From NCBI GenBank assembly GCA_009760855.2, contig WPIO01000133.1, positions 831,001-895,000 on the forward strand: a stretch of DNA of 64,000 bases. The letters run 5' to 3'. This DNA comes from Cristatella mucedo (lineage: Eukaryota > Bryozoa > Phylactolaemata > Cristatellidae). Under the pieces are notes generated by a model. That model had not been told where the DNA came from and searched no databases. It saw nothing but the letters and a program-made list of their open reading frames with translations. A program made the translations under genes and the position numbers. Shown here piece by piece: positions 41,601-53,300 of this stretch (positions are counted from its first letter, which is position 1; each line of letters starts with the position of its first letter).

Positions 41601-42114
41601 TCGACCTATGGCACATTGTGACCACAAACTAAAGAATACCCTGCCACTTACTGCGAAAAGCTTCAAAACGGGCTATCAGTCTGTCTTCCGCTCTACGCTC
41701 TTTCTCAGTCCCGAGAGACGCTTTGGCGCCATTTTGCAACGGTATTCAGCAGCTTCCTGGATTTTGAGGCCTGATTTTATGTGCTTTAAAAAGGATTACT
41801 TACCCTTAGGAGTACCTAATATAGAATATCAATGTAAAATAGTTTTTGAACTCATCTTTTGATAAGTATATCGACCGGAGAAGCAAATCTTTTTGCCATG
41901 GGCACTATGCACATAGCAAACGCTATAGTCTTGCTATGGGCACTACGCGAACAGCATCTGCTATGGGCATAGTGCACATAGCAGGACGGTGTATTAGCTG
42001 TCTTACTCGCCCTAGCGCCGAATGCTTATAGCAAAGCACGACCGTACTTGCATGCACGTCGAAATACCACAACGCGGCGAGCAAGTGGTGGCGGCAAATT
42101 GTTATGAGTGTAAA

Positions 42115-42234
42115 ATGGCTCTAGGAAGTAGTAGGAAGCGATGGCATCAAGGCTAGCTGAAACTGCAGTGACAAATGGCTCTAGCAAGTAGTAGGAAGCG
42201 ATGGCATCAAGGCCAGCTGAAACTGCAGTGACAA
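42115..42234. repeat. Two-unit 60-bp tandem duplication
   Basis: Units 42115-42174 and 42175-42234 start ATGGCTCTAG and contain AGTAGTAGGAAGCGATGGCA, with two visible differences. Lies about 110 bases outside the TIR element. Confidence 0.9.
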
Positions 42235-42509
42235 GCGATCAAACTCACCGAGATGAGACGAGCATGCTCCACCTCGTTGTTGCTCACTACAAGATGGAGA
42301 CAAAGTTGCCAATTAAGTCTACGAATGTCTTGGTCTTCTTTAAACAGGAAACGCTTCAAGATTATCTACAACGCAGACGAGGGCTCGGTTGGCTGGGAAT
42401 CGCTCGCTGTCATTGTGAGCCAGGGTCATCGCGTAAGAGGCGAATGCCATAGCCAGCAGGCGCCCATCTTTGGAAGGCCGTTCCTAGCGCATGCAGGCTG
42501 GAGCTTGAC

Positions 42510-43625
42510 GTCCATCAGCGATTGTATTGAAATTTCAAACTTCGCTAGTAGGTTCCAGTCTCGTTTTAGAGCTAATCGCTCGGCAGAGTCAGTATTGCTT
42601 TCGGTGCATAACGACCTACTTAGGAATGCAGTCTTAGGTAGTGTCTCTCTGGTCCTTTTGTTCAATCTTTCGGCAGCTTTTGATACCGCCGATCGATCGC
42701 CATGCTCCCTCTTGAGCGCCTCTCGTCTCGCCTGGGCATCACTGGCACTGCTCTGCCACGATTCAGGTCCTATCTCAGCGGGAGACTCCACAGTACAAGT
42801 GTGAATGGACAAAGATCATCCGAGGAACCTCTGAGGTATGGGGTACCACGGGGGTCTCTACTAGGTCCCGTTATTTTCACAGTTTATACATTCCCTCTAG
42901 CCGATGTGATTGCCACCCACAATCTAGGCTTTTACTTCTATGCAGACGACATTCAGTTGTACCTTTGCTTTGATCCCGCTTTCTGGCCTACCGGCCTTGA
43001 CTTCTGTAACTCACTGCTTGCTGGCCTACCGGCATGTGCAATCAGGCGCTTACAGCTGGTGCAAAACTCCGCCGGCAGCTGGGCTTGTCTGTCGTGAGCG
43101 TCGCAGTTGCCACATTACTCCACTTCTCGCCGACCTGCACTGGCTACCAGTCAAGCAGCGGATCGACTTCAAGGTTTTGTCGCTCACTTTTAGGTCATTT
43201 CATATTTTGGCTCCAGCTTACCAATCAGATCTACTCCGCACCAGGCCAAGCATCGTACCACCCGCTTTTCGGAATCTAATCGTTTACCTATACCTTGTAT
43301 AAACCTCACATCTTTTGGAGACCTTTAGTTCGTATTCTTACAAAGCCTGGAACTCACTTCCGACTTGCGTTATGACATCCCCTGACTTGACCACGTTTTG
43401 AAAGAAACTAAAAACGCATCTATTTATGAGTATTTATGAGTATTTAGTGGGTCCGTGTGATTCATCATTACTGTGCTTAAGCGTGCTGACACTGTGCACC
43501 TACCACTAACCATATTTGCATGCTGACCCTGTGCATGTCACCTTTAACCATGTTATTCTTGTTGTCAAAGAGCATGCTACCACTAATCACTCGATCGTTC
43601 TCCCTTTGGAAGTAACGCACGATTG
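42510..43625 (+). mobile_element. LINE-A RT copy with internal deletion
   Basis: Plus-sense from the RT N-terminal block (RFQSRFRANRSAESVLLSV), through LFNLSAAFDTADR (motif A), YGVPRGSLLGPVIFTVYT (motif B), GFYFYADDIQLYLCFDP (YADD). Then it jumps at about 42978 straight to [18 protein letters not shown], losing the thumb region of roughly 120 codons. The C-terminal region and 3' UTR follow to ATGCTACCACTAATCACTC, without the final hairpin. Frameshifts near 42700 and 43080. Confidence 0.88.
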
Positions 43626-44340
43626 AAGCAAGCGAAAGCGGAGGGGAGAGGGGGAGGAGAGGGAGGAGGCGAGTTGATTTAGTTAACTAGACTCTAAAAA
43701 TGGCGGAAAGGCTACTGTCGCTGGTAAAAGTTAAGCATTTAATCTGGCGCACTACTAAATTGTATAGCTATTCAAGCGTCTGATAAGATCAGTGCAGACG
43801 TCTTGCCATTTCAGCATTGGTCGAAGCAAACGTTACGCCAACTACCTAGATGGCTCCCAACGTCGTGCCAGCCGCCAAACCAAGTAATTCAACCAACCTA
43901 CAGCTTGTTGAAAAATCTTATATGGAGAGCGCTGTTGATTCCCGGAGCCCGGAAATACATTGACTTCTTTATCTATTGACTTACAATGAAGCATTTAATG
44001 ATATAATAGAATAATGATACCACTGAGAGGCCTTTCGATAATGGATTGTGCTTGGAGCAGAGCGTTAACAGGTAGTCGTCTTCAAAACTGTTGGCAAAAT
44101 ACGAAGTTGACTTGCTGCTTGAAGCGCAGCTAACAATTTTTAGAAGCGGCATAGATGGGAGCAGGTTTGATAGGTGGAAGAAGCGTAGAGAAAGTGGGAT
44201 ACAAGATTAAGATATTGAGAATATCTACCCAGTTTTGAGTTGGTTAGAATATTGGCAGGTCCTTCATAAGCAAATTAGAATGATACACTGATGTTAAACG
44301 GATCTTCTTTGTCTCTTTTCGATTGAGTAAAACACCCGGA
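43626..44340. other. Unassigned DNA with a purine tract
   Basis: GGAGGGGAGAGGGGGAGGAG tract at 43640-43672; otherwise nothing recognised. Confidence 0.35.
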
Positions 44341-44421
44341 TTCAGTTTATATTAACAGAACAGCACATACAAAGTACTGGTATTCAACCAAGTTAAAGAA
44401 ATTAGCTCTGTTTTGACTCAC

Positions 44422-44533
44422 AAACACTGGCAGAGCTAGCTCATCCAGTTCATCTTTCATCAATTCTGGACTTTCATCGATATTCTTCAAGCCAATTTTG
44501 ATCGAAAATAATGATAAAACATTTATCAAAGAT
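44422..44533 (-). CDS. Candidate exon, unrecognised
   Basis: Between TGTGAATAG and CCAGTGTTT|GTGAGT on the minus strand: one leftover base, then SLINVLSLFSIKIGLKNI and DESPELMKDELDELALPVF, ending in phase 0. The second half is acidic and helix-forming, similar in feel to an ARM/HEAT helix pair, but I cannot name a family. Donor strong, acceptor weak. Confidence 0.3.
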
Positions 44534-44919
44534 CTATTCACAAGCATTTAGAGTGATTATTTTTGGCAGCAAATTATACTAGAGAAGGTTACACATATGG
44601 CACAAACTATTGCGAGCTAGGTCAAGGTCAAGTGGCTTGCGAACGAAATTCTTTCGTTGAGATGCAACGAGCGCTATTAGCATGAGATATTACACGTGAT
44701 ATTACAGACCAAGAGCGATGTAAGACGGGAGTCTGCCGCAAAACATGGCCGCCATTATTAGAAGCGCCTTCATCGCGTTGTAGTTGTAGCTAATTATAGC
44801 TCAGCACTGTTGCATGAGCATGACTATCAATCCCCAAATGAAAGGTCCAAATCTTCTAAGCACAGTTCTGTATTCTCCAAGATATCTTCAACGAAAAACT
44901 TGCAAATTCGAAGCCATTA

Positions 44920-45660
44920 TTAAGTAGCCCCTATAGTTTTTACGATTACAGTTACGGAAAATGGAGTGGTGAGTAAAAACGTCCTGACCAATTGGCATGC
45001 CAACGTTTTGATTACGCTTTTTGCGTAAGCAGCAAAGAGAAGAGTTTGAAGAAAAGTGAGTACTCGCTGGAACTCATTCATAATCCCATTGAATTCCAGG
45101 CGACTGTGGCTGCATAACAAACTTCTCATTATCATCATGCAGAACCGGCGACTGACGCTCAAGTCAAACATTGGCAGTTAGCCTGCAAAAAACTGTTTGT
45201 CATGCCTGAGAAGCGTAGAGAGTAGCAGCAGCTCAATTAGTACTGTCAGCTGCTGTAGTGTATGTGTCCAAGTTCAAGTGATAGAGGCGAACGTAGCGGC
45301 ATGTAACGTAGAACCGAGTTTGAAGTGGGAACGGGGTCATACGAAATGCCGAAGCCACTGTGTTTCTGAGCGCTAGTATTACCTTAAGCTGACACTGCCC
45401 GTTATCGAGACATGCAGGCATCCAAATCTCCGGCACCATCGGTTGGTTCAGGAATATAGAGGTCAATAGAGTTCAGACCCACATAGTCGGCACGAATGGT
45501 AAGTGCCAAGTTCAAAACGTTTGCTCTCAATCGTACGGCGCTATCCTAATCCCGTAAAATCACCGTTAACTTCAAAAACAGCAAATGGAAAGCGGCTAAA
45601 TGCTAAAAGTTGTAATGGCTAACTTGGAGTATGGCATCAAAATTGTAGTGTCGCCGCAAA
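44920..45660 (-). pseudogene. Coding-like remnants, unrecognised
   Basis: Minus-strand frames look protein-like in more than one register. At 45395-45530 one reads RLRANVLNLALTIRADYVG, LNSIDLYIPEPTDGAGDL, DACMSR then a stop; at 44800-45150 another reads DNEKFVMQPQSPGIQWDYE, stop, and RNQNVGMPIGQDVFTHHS. Stops and shifts between them suggest a decayed gene or viral-like/transposon ORF. No family can be given. Confidence 0.25.
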
Positions 45661-47850
45661 TAAGCGCAACGAGGAAAGCTAAATTGGATTGGGCAAATAC
45701 TCAGATGCGTACGAATCACATCAGCGGATATCGTCGTTACGTCAGTCGACAGTGAGGAGAAAAAACTACTAAGCCACGTTCCAGTCGTGTTTTTGGTTGG
45801 CTAATAAGTTATAATTATGTATAGTCTAAAATATGACGCTTAAATATGATGTGAAAATATGAGTCAAGGAAAGTTTTAAGCGAACCCTGGATCTGCAAAG
45901 CTCACCTCATGGTACGTGACCTACGGTACAAGTTTCAAATTTACAGCAAATACAATTTAACTATGGTCCTTTACTTCCAGTTAGCTTATTTCTCGTGGCT
46001 CACAATAATCACCCATATATTACCCATTAATTACCTCACAATAATTACCCATAATACTTTGAAATAGAGCTTCACATCGTAACATCGGATCGTACGCATA
46101 GAAAATGTTTCGCAGTTTCTTAAATCAATCTCAAAGTAGTTGGAGACCGAACCTGTAGTCTCAAATTTTTACAACTTCACTGAGAACTTCAAGTCCTCTT
46201 AGCCTCCTGCTCTTTGCTTGCGGATAAAGCGTTCACAGTTTTTTCACGAACAAGATTCTTGATATCCCGTGTCAGGTAATTTTGTATTTTTCTCTGCGAG
46301 AAGAGTGCTTTCGTTTTTAATAATATCGCTACATTCCACGAATCAAAGGCACTTGGAACCAGTTCCCCTCAGCCATTGACCAAATGCGGTACCCCCCTTT
46401 TTTTTTTAGATAGACGCCTCTCCTCTTGTATAGTGCGCATTTTTTCTCAGCCTGGTCAGGCTGGTACGAAAACGCTGTCGGAGGTCGACGGCCACGTTTT
46501 TTCAATCGTTTTATCACAGCGCCCGGAGAAAAGCTACAAACTTCTCTCTAAAGGGGCATTACGCATGTTGTACAGAAAGTGCCCGCATTCGCATTTCAAT
46601 GGAACTTGCCAGATTAAAGCCACGCCTACGGTTATTCTGTATTCATTATTATTCGACGCGCGAAAAGCTGTGGCTTCTAGTTCCCGTCCTGCTCAGCTCC
46701 TCGCTAGACAAAAGGGCGCGTACGGCGGAGCGGCGTCGCTCGCTCGCCTGTCGTACGGCTCGGCGGGCGCGCGACGCTGCGATACGCGCGATACGCACGA
46801 TACCTACGAAACGCCCGGGCGGAATGCCGGCCGGGTCGCCGCCAGTGTTTCTCCAGCTGTCGCCGCTCTTCGTTGGCTCGAATATCCGGTGGCAAATCCG
46901 CCCTCTGCTTGTTAAGCAATCTTCCGCAAGGGTTCTGAAAGGACCCTCGCAGATTCTCAAGTCTTCCGGGTAATGACAGTTCGCTGCAAAGAGAAGCGTA
47001 ACCGCCAGGCGGCGCCGCCGCCCGCCGGAAGAGGCGCGCGAGGCCGGCGTGGTCACGAGCCCCGAGGGTGGTCGCCGCGTGCCGCGGCAAGAGTCTCTCG
47101 CTCGACGCGGGTCGTACGCATCGCAGAAAGCACGTATCGCGCCTTCAAAGTTTTTTTCACGATATCAGCAAACTAATTCGCTAGAGGCTAGCGAGAAGGC
47201 GAGATTTAGACTTGGCCTTTTAGTTGGGTTGCCTTTTCGCTGGTTGATAGGTGCCGTTGTAGCAGGCTCTAAATGACTTAAGCCGATGCATTAAAAGCAT
47301 CTCTTTGTGAGCTGAAGTTCGCATTGAAACAAGCTGAGTGTGGACTGGATAGCGCCAGACAACATACTTCTCCCTGCACTTGCGTAAGTCGTCAAACGTG
47401 AGGCAGCCTTGAGTTCCGTTACTCGACGCTGGGCTAATGGCTATTTGCATTAGTAACCAACCATTAAGTTTTTTCCGATATCAAAGAGTTTTGTTAGCGC
47501 GATTATCACGTTACGACAATGATAAGATAATTTTTCTTGTTCGCCCGAAAACTTGACTACAGACTGGGCTTGGTGAGCAATGCTGCTATCCGCCTGGGTG
47601 GGTGCGGCGGCCAACGGTCCGAATAAACGAAAGTAACTTGAAGCATTTCAAAATATATTTTCAGTGCTGCAAATATTTTAAGCGTACAAAAATGTGATCG
47701 CTGCAAGAATGAATTAATACTAAATTGTTCTTTAATGAAGCTGTCATCAGTAGGGCACCATAAATCTTAGACACCAGGCCATGGAATGTCAGTTAAGTAA
47801 GGGAGTTCAGTGAGGTCAGGAAGTTCATGGAGATCCACAATACCTGGTAG
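45661..47850. other. Unassigned DNA; CpG-rich core at 46660-47150
   Basis: The core has CpG-dense sequence with the short run CGATACGCGCGATACGCACG / ATACCTACGAAACG. Open frames on both strands are a by-product of high GC. It could be a promoter region; no exon is supported. Confidence 0.3.
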
Positions 47851-47851
47851 T

Positions 47852-47942
47852 GGTAACAATAATAATAATAGTAATAATAATAATAACTCATTTGGCATAG
47901 TGCCCTCAGATAACTCAATCTCTTTCAAGGCACTTTACATTT
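47852..47942 (-). mobile_element. LINE-A tail fragment
   Basis: AATAATAATAGTAATAATAA tail, TGCCCTCAGATAACTCAATC and AGGCACTTTACATTT hairpin arm. Confidence 0.8.
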
Positions 47943-49184
47943 TTATGCTGAGTTGGTCGTCTCTAAGGATGTACACACGCCTGTGTTACTCTGCAAGAAA
48001 TACTCACTGCCTTGTAGGCACTTGGCTGATTGACTGCGGGAAATAGGAATTGCAGCTGACCTCTAATAAACCCGCAAATAGCGCGACGCTTAAGCCAGTG
48101 GCGCGCGGCTTCTCACCGTCTATCGCTCGAGCGTCTATCCCGTCATAGCGCCAAGTGACGGAGCAGGCGGTAGTGAGCAGGGTCACATCTACGTTTGGCA
48201 TATTGTTGCTCAGTGTCGGACTGACCCTGGCTCTGTAGCCCTTCAGGTCAGCTGCTGTCCAACTAATCCTTGCGAAGGAAATACAAGCAAAATGCGTGAC
48301 GACTCTCAGATCAACTGCTGGTAACTCGTAAGGACTGCGAGTATTTAAATAGAAATGGCCTAAATGACAAAAGCCAGAACGCCTTCAAAACGCAAGAGGC
48401 ATCTTTTGCAGTGTACACGGCTTTCCTCTGCTGGACATACCCAGATGCCTCAACGGTGGACGGCTTAAGGGAATGGAACGAGTCTCACTTTCGTCGGCCA
48501 GGTCTAGTTAGATGTCTTTCGCCAGGTCACCTTTATAGAAGCTCAATGGGTCATTGGCAATTCTTCGACGCGTGTTGCCTAGCCGCGGTCGACGAAGAAG
48601 CTCTCACCCTTAGCGAGCGGCTTCCCGTGACGGAAATAGTCATCCCTTAAGTTTTATATTGATGCTACCTGCTGTTTTAAGCCACTACGCCTTCCGCGTC
48701 CACATATCGCTAGTCAATTTCAGAAAGGCCGCATGCAGTGACATCGGTGCCCTATTTTGGATGGAGGAGCTGGCACGTTTGTTAGCCGTGGTCTTGGCCA
48801 AATGCACTTCGCAGTTTGCGAACTGTGGGTTACGAATCTGCGGGGATAGCTTAAAAAGCCGTCTCTGTACTACACCATTAAGCACTTGGCGGATTTCGAG
48901 ATGACAGATGACATTGATGGTTCGTGATGACAGGTGATATCGGATTACAGAATAGACGAGCCAGGGGGGCGGCGGGCGCTTCCCTCCTTCGCTGCCAAAC
49001 GGTCTACTCACCGAATGACCTAGAGAGTTCCGTATTCCTAATAAAGCAGGTGGTCGCGGATAGTTTTTCGTAAGAATGTATCAAATCCACAGCGCTGAGC
49101 GAAAAGATGTGGCTAAAACTCCCTTGCTGTTTCGCCTGGCTACAGGTAAGCTTATTAAACAGGTTTATTATACTTATACAGGTG
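47943..49184. other. Unassigned DNA
   Basis: Short frames on both strands without recognisable domains or splice support. Confidence 0.3.
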
Positions 49185-49325
49185 AGCTTATTCGATTTAT
49201 ATTTTATTTACGTAGCCGCAGACGAGCTTCGACGGCTATCACCATCGCTTTGCAGTGGGAATTAAATGATTGCCCACTGCAAAGCTAGAACTCACAAACC
49301 TTGGTCATGAAGACCGAGCTACGGT
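49185..49325 (-). mobile_element. SINE-B, diverged
   Basis: GCTTCGACGGCTATCACC, CGCTTTGCAGTGGGAATT, GATTGCCCACTGCAAAGC, GAACTCACAAACCTTGG. Confidence 0.65.
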
Positions 49326-49539
49326 GTCAAGCGGTTCAGGCAAAAGTTGGTCAAAGCGCGTCTTCGTGAACTCCAACGTGGTTGTATTCGCATGCTTAGC
49401 CGGCGATGCAATGTTACATGGCGGCGCAAATGTCTAACTCTGGAATGTATACTTGCTTTACGGCGATCGCGCGGAAGATCGCGAGCTGACACGTGCTGTT
49501 CGAACGCATCCACATATAGTCATTCAAGGCTCTTCAATC

Positions 49540-49725
49540 GGTGAGCCGCGATGGCACGCACTAGGTAAGGCGCTTGCTTTTCACGACCTCGGTCCCGATG
49601 TCGTGGGTTCGAATCCTGCGGTGGGCGATCCTGTATCGCCACTGCCAGCGGTGGCGATAGCCGTATAAAGGCTCTTCTGTCGCTATAAAAAAAGAGGCTG
49701 TTAAATCAGCTAGTATTTAATTTAA
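49540..49725 (+). mobile_element. SINE-B copy, full length
   Basis: GGTGAGCCGCGATGGCACGC, box GGGTTCGAATCCTGCGG, TATCGCCACTGCCAGCGG, GGCTCTTCTGTCGCTATA, AAAGAGGCTGTTAAATCAG, then an AT-rich end. Confidence 0.94.
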
Positions 49726-50222
49726 ATTTAATTCAAACGAGACGGAGCCCTGTCGGGATCCTTGCTCGGCGCCACTGAAAAGTTTGCGTGTACAGTTGCA
49801 CTCGGCAGAAAAAGGTTCCAACGAACGTCATTCATTTTAAACCGAAGGAGTCCGAGCGAGCGCGGCTGCCTCGCATACTGGCTGAAGCGCTTAGAAAGTA
49901 TGCGAGCGGTTTTGCTGCTGTACGGAGAGGGCCCAGAGGCCGAGGACGTGGGTTCAAGGAAAGCTGCTTCGCCAATGAACTCGAGACACGAGCTTGGCCA
50001 GCCATTTCAATTGCGACGCATGCATTTCAACCGACTCCCTGCCCTTCAGCCGGCGCTGTATCCGCTCTGCGCAGGCGTGCAAGCCATCGAGCGAGACCGC
50101 CGCCGCCGCCGTCGTCTGCACTCGATTTCACCGCCTCGGAGCTCCGCCCCGCCCAGCCCCGCCCCGCCCCGCGCCCCGGCTTTCGCCGCAGCTGATAACT
50201 CTCATACTTAGACGACGAAGCT

Positions 50223-50264
<42 letters not shown>

Positions 50265-50314
50265 AGGAGGAGCGTCAGGAGCTGGATGTTCGTCTGAATC
50301 TCGGCCGCGAGAGC
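49726..50314. other. GC-rich flank with (CGG)n at 50222-50270
   Basis: C-rich CCCCGCCCCGCCCCGCG-like sequence at 50147-50175 and about 15 CGG units just before the satellite array. Open frames here (49762-50407) are low-complexity Ala/Pro/Arg. A CpG promoter is possible but unproven. Confidence 0.5.
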
Positions 50315-53300
50315 GGCTCCTACTTTTCGCTCCATTCACAAAAGTCGTCGCAAAGACCGTCGTACTGTGTGAGAGATACGACGTCGGCGTTCATTCCTAT
50401 TCTTTAGAATAGCTCGTTCTGTGACCTCAAAAGTAGCTCTACTTCTCGCTCCATTCACAAAAGTCGTCGCAAAGACCGTCGTACTGTGTGAGAGATACGA
50501 CGTCGGCGTTCATTCCTATTCTTTAGAATAGCTCGTTCTGTGACCTCAAAAGTAGCTCTACTTTTCGCTCCATTCACAAAAGTCGTCGCAAAGACCGTCG
50601 TACTGTGTGAGAGATACGACGTCGGCGTTCATTCCTATTCTTTAGAATAGCTCGTTCTGTGACCTCAAAAGTAGCTCTACTTTTCGCTCCATTCACAAAA
50701 GTCGTCGCAAAGACCGTCGTACTGTGTGAGAGATACGACGTCGGCGTTCATTCCTATTCTTTAGAATAGCTCGTTCTGTGACCTCAAAAGTAGCTCTACT
50801 TTTCGCTCCATTCACAAAAGTCGTCGCAAAGACCGTCGTACTGTGTGAGAGATACGACGTCGGCGTTCATTCCTATTCTTTAGAATAGCTCGTTCTGTGA
50901 CCTCAAAAGTAGCTCTACTTTTCGCTCCATTCACAAAAGTCGTCGCAAAGACCGTCGTACTGTGTGAGAGATACGACGTCGGCGTTCATTCCTATTCTTT
51001 AGAATAGCTCGTTCTGTGACCTCAAAAGTAGCTCTACTTCTCGCTCCATTCACAAAAGTCGTCGCAAAGACCGTCGTACTGTGTGAGAGATACGACGTCG
51101 GCGTTCATTCCTATTCTTTAAAATAGCTCGTTCTGTGACCTCAAAAGTAGCTCTACTTTTCGCTCCATTCACAAAAGTCGTCGCAAAGACCGTCGTACTG
51201 TGTGAGAGATACGACGTCGGCGTTCATTCCTATTCTTTAGAATAGCTCGTTCTGTGACCTCAAAAGTAGCTCTACTTTTCGCTCCATTCACAAAAGTCGT
51301 CGCAAAGACCGTCGTACTGTGTGAGAGAGATACGACGTCGGCGTTCATTCCTATTCTTTAGAATAGCTCGTTCTGTGACCTCAAAAGTAGCTCTACTTTT
51401 CGCTCCATTCACAAAAGTCGTCGCAAAGACCGTCGTACTGTGTGAGAGATACGACGTCGGCGTTCATTCCTATTCTTTAGAATAGCTCGTTCTGTGACCT
51501 CAAAAGTAGCTCTACTTTTCGCTCCATTCACAAAAGTCGTCGCAAAGACCGTCGTACTGTGTGAGAGATACGACGTCGGCGTTCATTCCTATTCTTTAGA
51601 ATAGCTCGTTCTGTGACCTCAAAAGTAGCTCTACTTCTCGCTCCATTCACAAAAGTCGTCGCAAAGACCGTCGTACTGTGTGAGAGATACGACGTCGGCG
51701 TTCATTCCTATTCTTTAAAATAGCTCGTTCTGTGACCTCAAAAGTAGCTCTACTTTTCGCTCCATTCACAAAAGTCGTCGCAAAGACCGTCGTACTGTGT
51801 GAGAGATACGACGTCGGCGTTCATTCCTATTCTTTAGAATAGCTCGTTCTGTGACCTCAAAAGTAGCTCTACTTTTCGCTCCATTCACAAAAGTCGTCGC
51901 AAAGACCGTCGTACTGTGTGAGAGATACGACGTCGGCGTTCATTCCTATTCTTTAGAATAGCTCGTTCTGTGACCTCAAAAGTAGCTCTACTTTTCGCTC
52001 CATTCACAAAAGTCGTCGCAAAGACCGTCGTACTGTGTGAGAGATACGACGTCGGCGTTCATTCCTATTCTTTAGAATAGCTCGTTCTGTGACCTCAAAA
52101 GTAGCTCTACTTTTCGCTCCATTCACAAAAGTCGTCGCAAAGACCGTCGTACTGTGTGAGAGATACGACGTCGGCGTTCATTCCTATTCTTTAGAATAGC
52201 TCGTTCTGTGACCTCAAAAGTAGCTCTACTTCTCGCTCCATTCACAAAAGTCGTCGCAAAGACCGTCGTACTGTGTGAGAGATACGACGTCGGCGTTCAT
52301 TCCTATTCTTTAAAATAGCTCGTTCTGTGACCTCAAAAGTAGCTCTACTTTTCGCTCCATTCACAAAAGTCGTCGCAAAGACCGTCGTACTGTGTGAGAG
52401 ATACGACGTCGGCGTTCATTCCTATTCTTTAGAATAGCTCGTTCTGTGACCTCAAAAGTAGCTCTACTTTTCGCTCCATTCACAAAAGTCGTCGCAAAGA
52501 CCGTCGTACTGTGTGAGAGATACGACGTCGGCGTTCATTCCTATTCTTTAGAATAGCTCGTTCTGTGACCTCAAAAGTAGCTCTACTTTTCGCTCCATTC
52601 ACAAAAGTCGTCGCAAAGACCGTCGTACTGTGTGAGAGATACGACGTCGGCGTTCATTCCTATTCTTTAAAATAGCTCGTTCTGTGACCTCAAAAGTAGC
52701 TCTACTTTTCGCTCCATTCACAAAAGTCGTCGCAAAGACCGTCGTACTGTGTGAGAGATACGACGTCGGCGTTCATTCCTATTCTTTAGAATAGCTCGTT
52801 CTGTGACCTCAAAAGTAGCTCTACTTTTCGCTCCATTCACAAAAGTCGTCGCAAAGACCGTCGTACTGTGTGAGAGATACGACGTCGGCGTTCATTCCTA
52901 TTCTTTAGAATAGCTCGTTCTGTGACCTCAAAAGTAGCTCTACTTTTCGCTCCATTCACAAAAGTCGTCGCAAAGACCGTCGTACTGTGTGAGAGATACG
53001 ACGTCGGCGTTCATTCCTATTCTTTAGAATAGCTCGTTCTGTGACCTCAAAAGTAGCTCTACTTTTCGCTCCATTCACAAAAGTCGTCGCAAAGACCGTC
53101 GTACTGTGTGAGAGATACGACGTCGGCGTTCATTCATTCCTATTCTTTAGAATAGCTCGTTCTGTGACCTCAAAAGTAGCTCTACTTCTCGCTCCATTCA
53201 CAAAAGTCGTCGCAAAGACCGTCGTACTGTGTGAGAGATACGACGTCGGCGTTCATTCCTATTCTTTAAAATAGCTCGTTCTGTGACCTCAAAAGTAGCT

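Larger units (their letters stand above)
40078..42007 (-). mobile_element. 1.9-kb TIR DNA transposon with palindromic ends
   Basis: Element 40085-42000 is flanked by the perfect 7-bp repeat TCTTACT (40078-40084 and 42001-42007). Left end: CAGCTAATACGCCGTCCTGC. Right end, reverse complement: CAGCTAATACACCGTCCTGC. Similarity continues inward for about 80 bases as TATGGGCATAGTGCCCATAG-type words; the right end has one extra unit of about 35 bases. Inside the left end, TTGCTATGGGCA-TAG-TGCCCATAGCAA (40138-40164) is a perfect 12-bp-arm palindrome. The interior holds a small minus-strand coding remnant (40473-40861) and an inserted LINE-B. Superfamily unknown: the 7-bp duplication and CAG ends would suit a P-like or hAT-like element, but no transposase is recognisable. 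Confidence 0.75.

Noticed and set aside
46376-47090. Long ORFs on both strands in a CpG-rich block
   Set aside because: High GC lowers stop-codon frequency on all frames; no family motif.
49762-50407. Overlapping Ala/Pro-rich ORFs before the satellite
   Set aside because: Driven by C-rich and CGG low complexity; no domain and no splice support.
53041-53274. Repeated peptide VALLFAPFTKVVAKTVVLCE
   Set aside because: The 119-bp satellite shifts frame every unit and a TAG occurs in each; the frame exists only where a 4-base insertion occurs.
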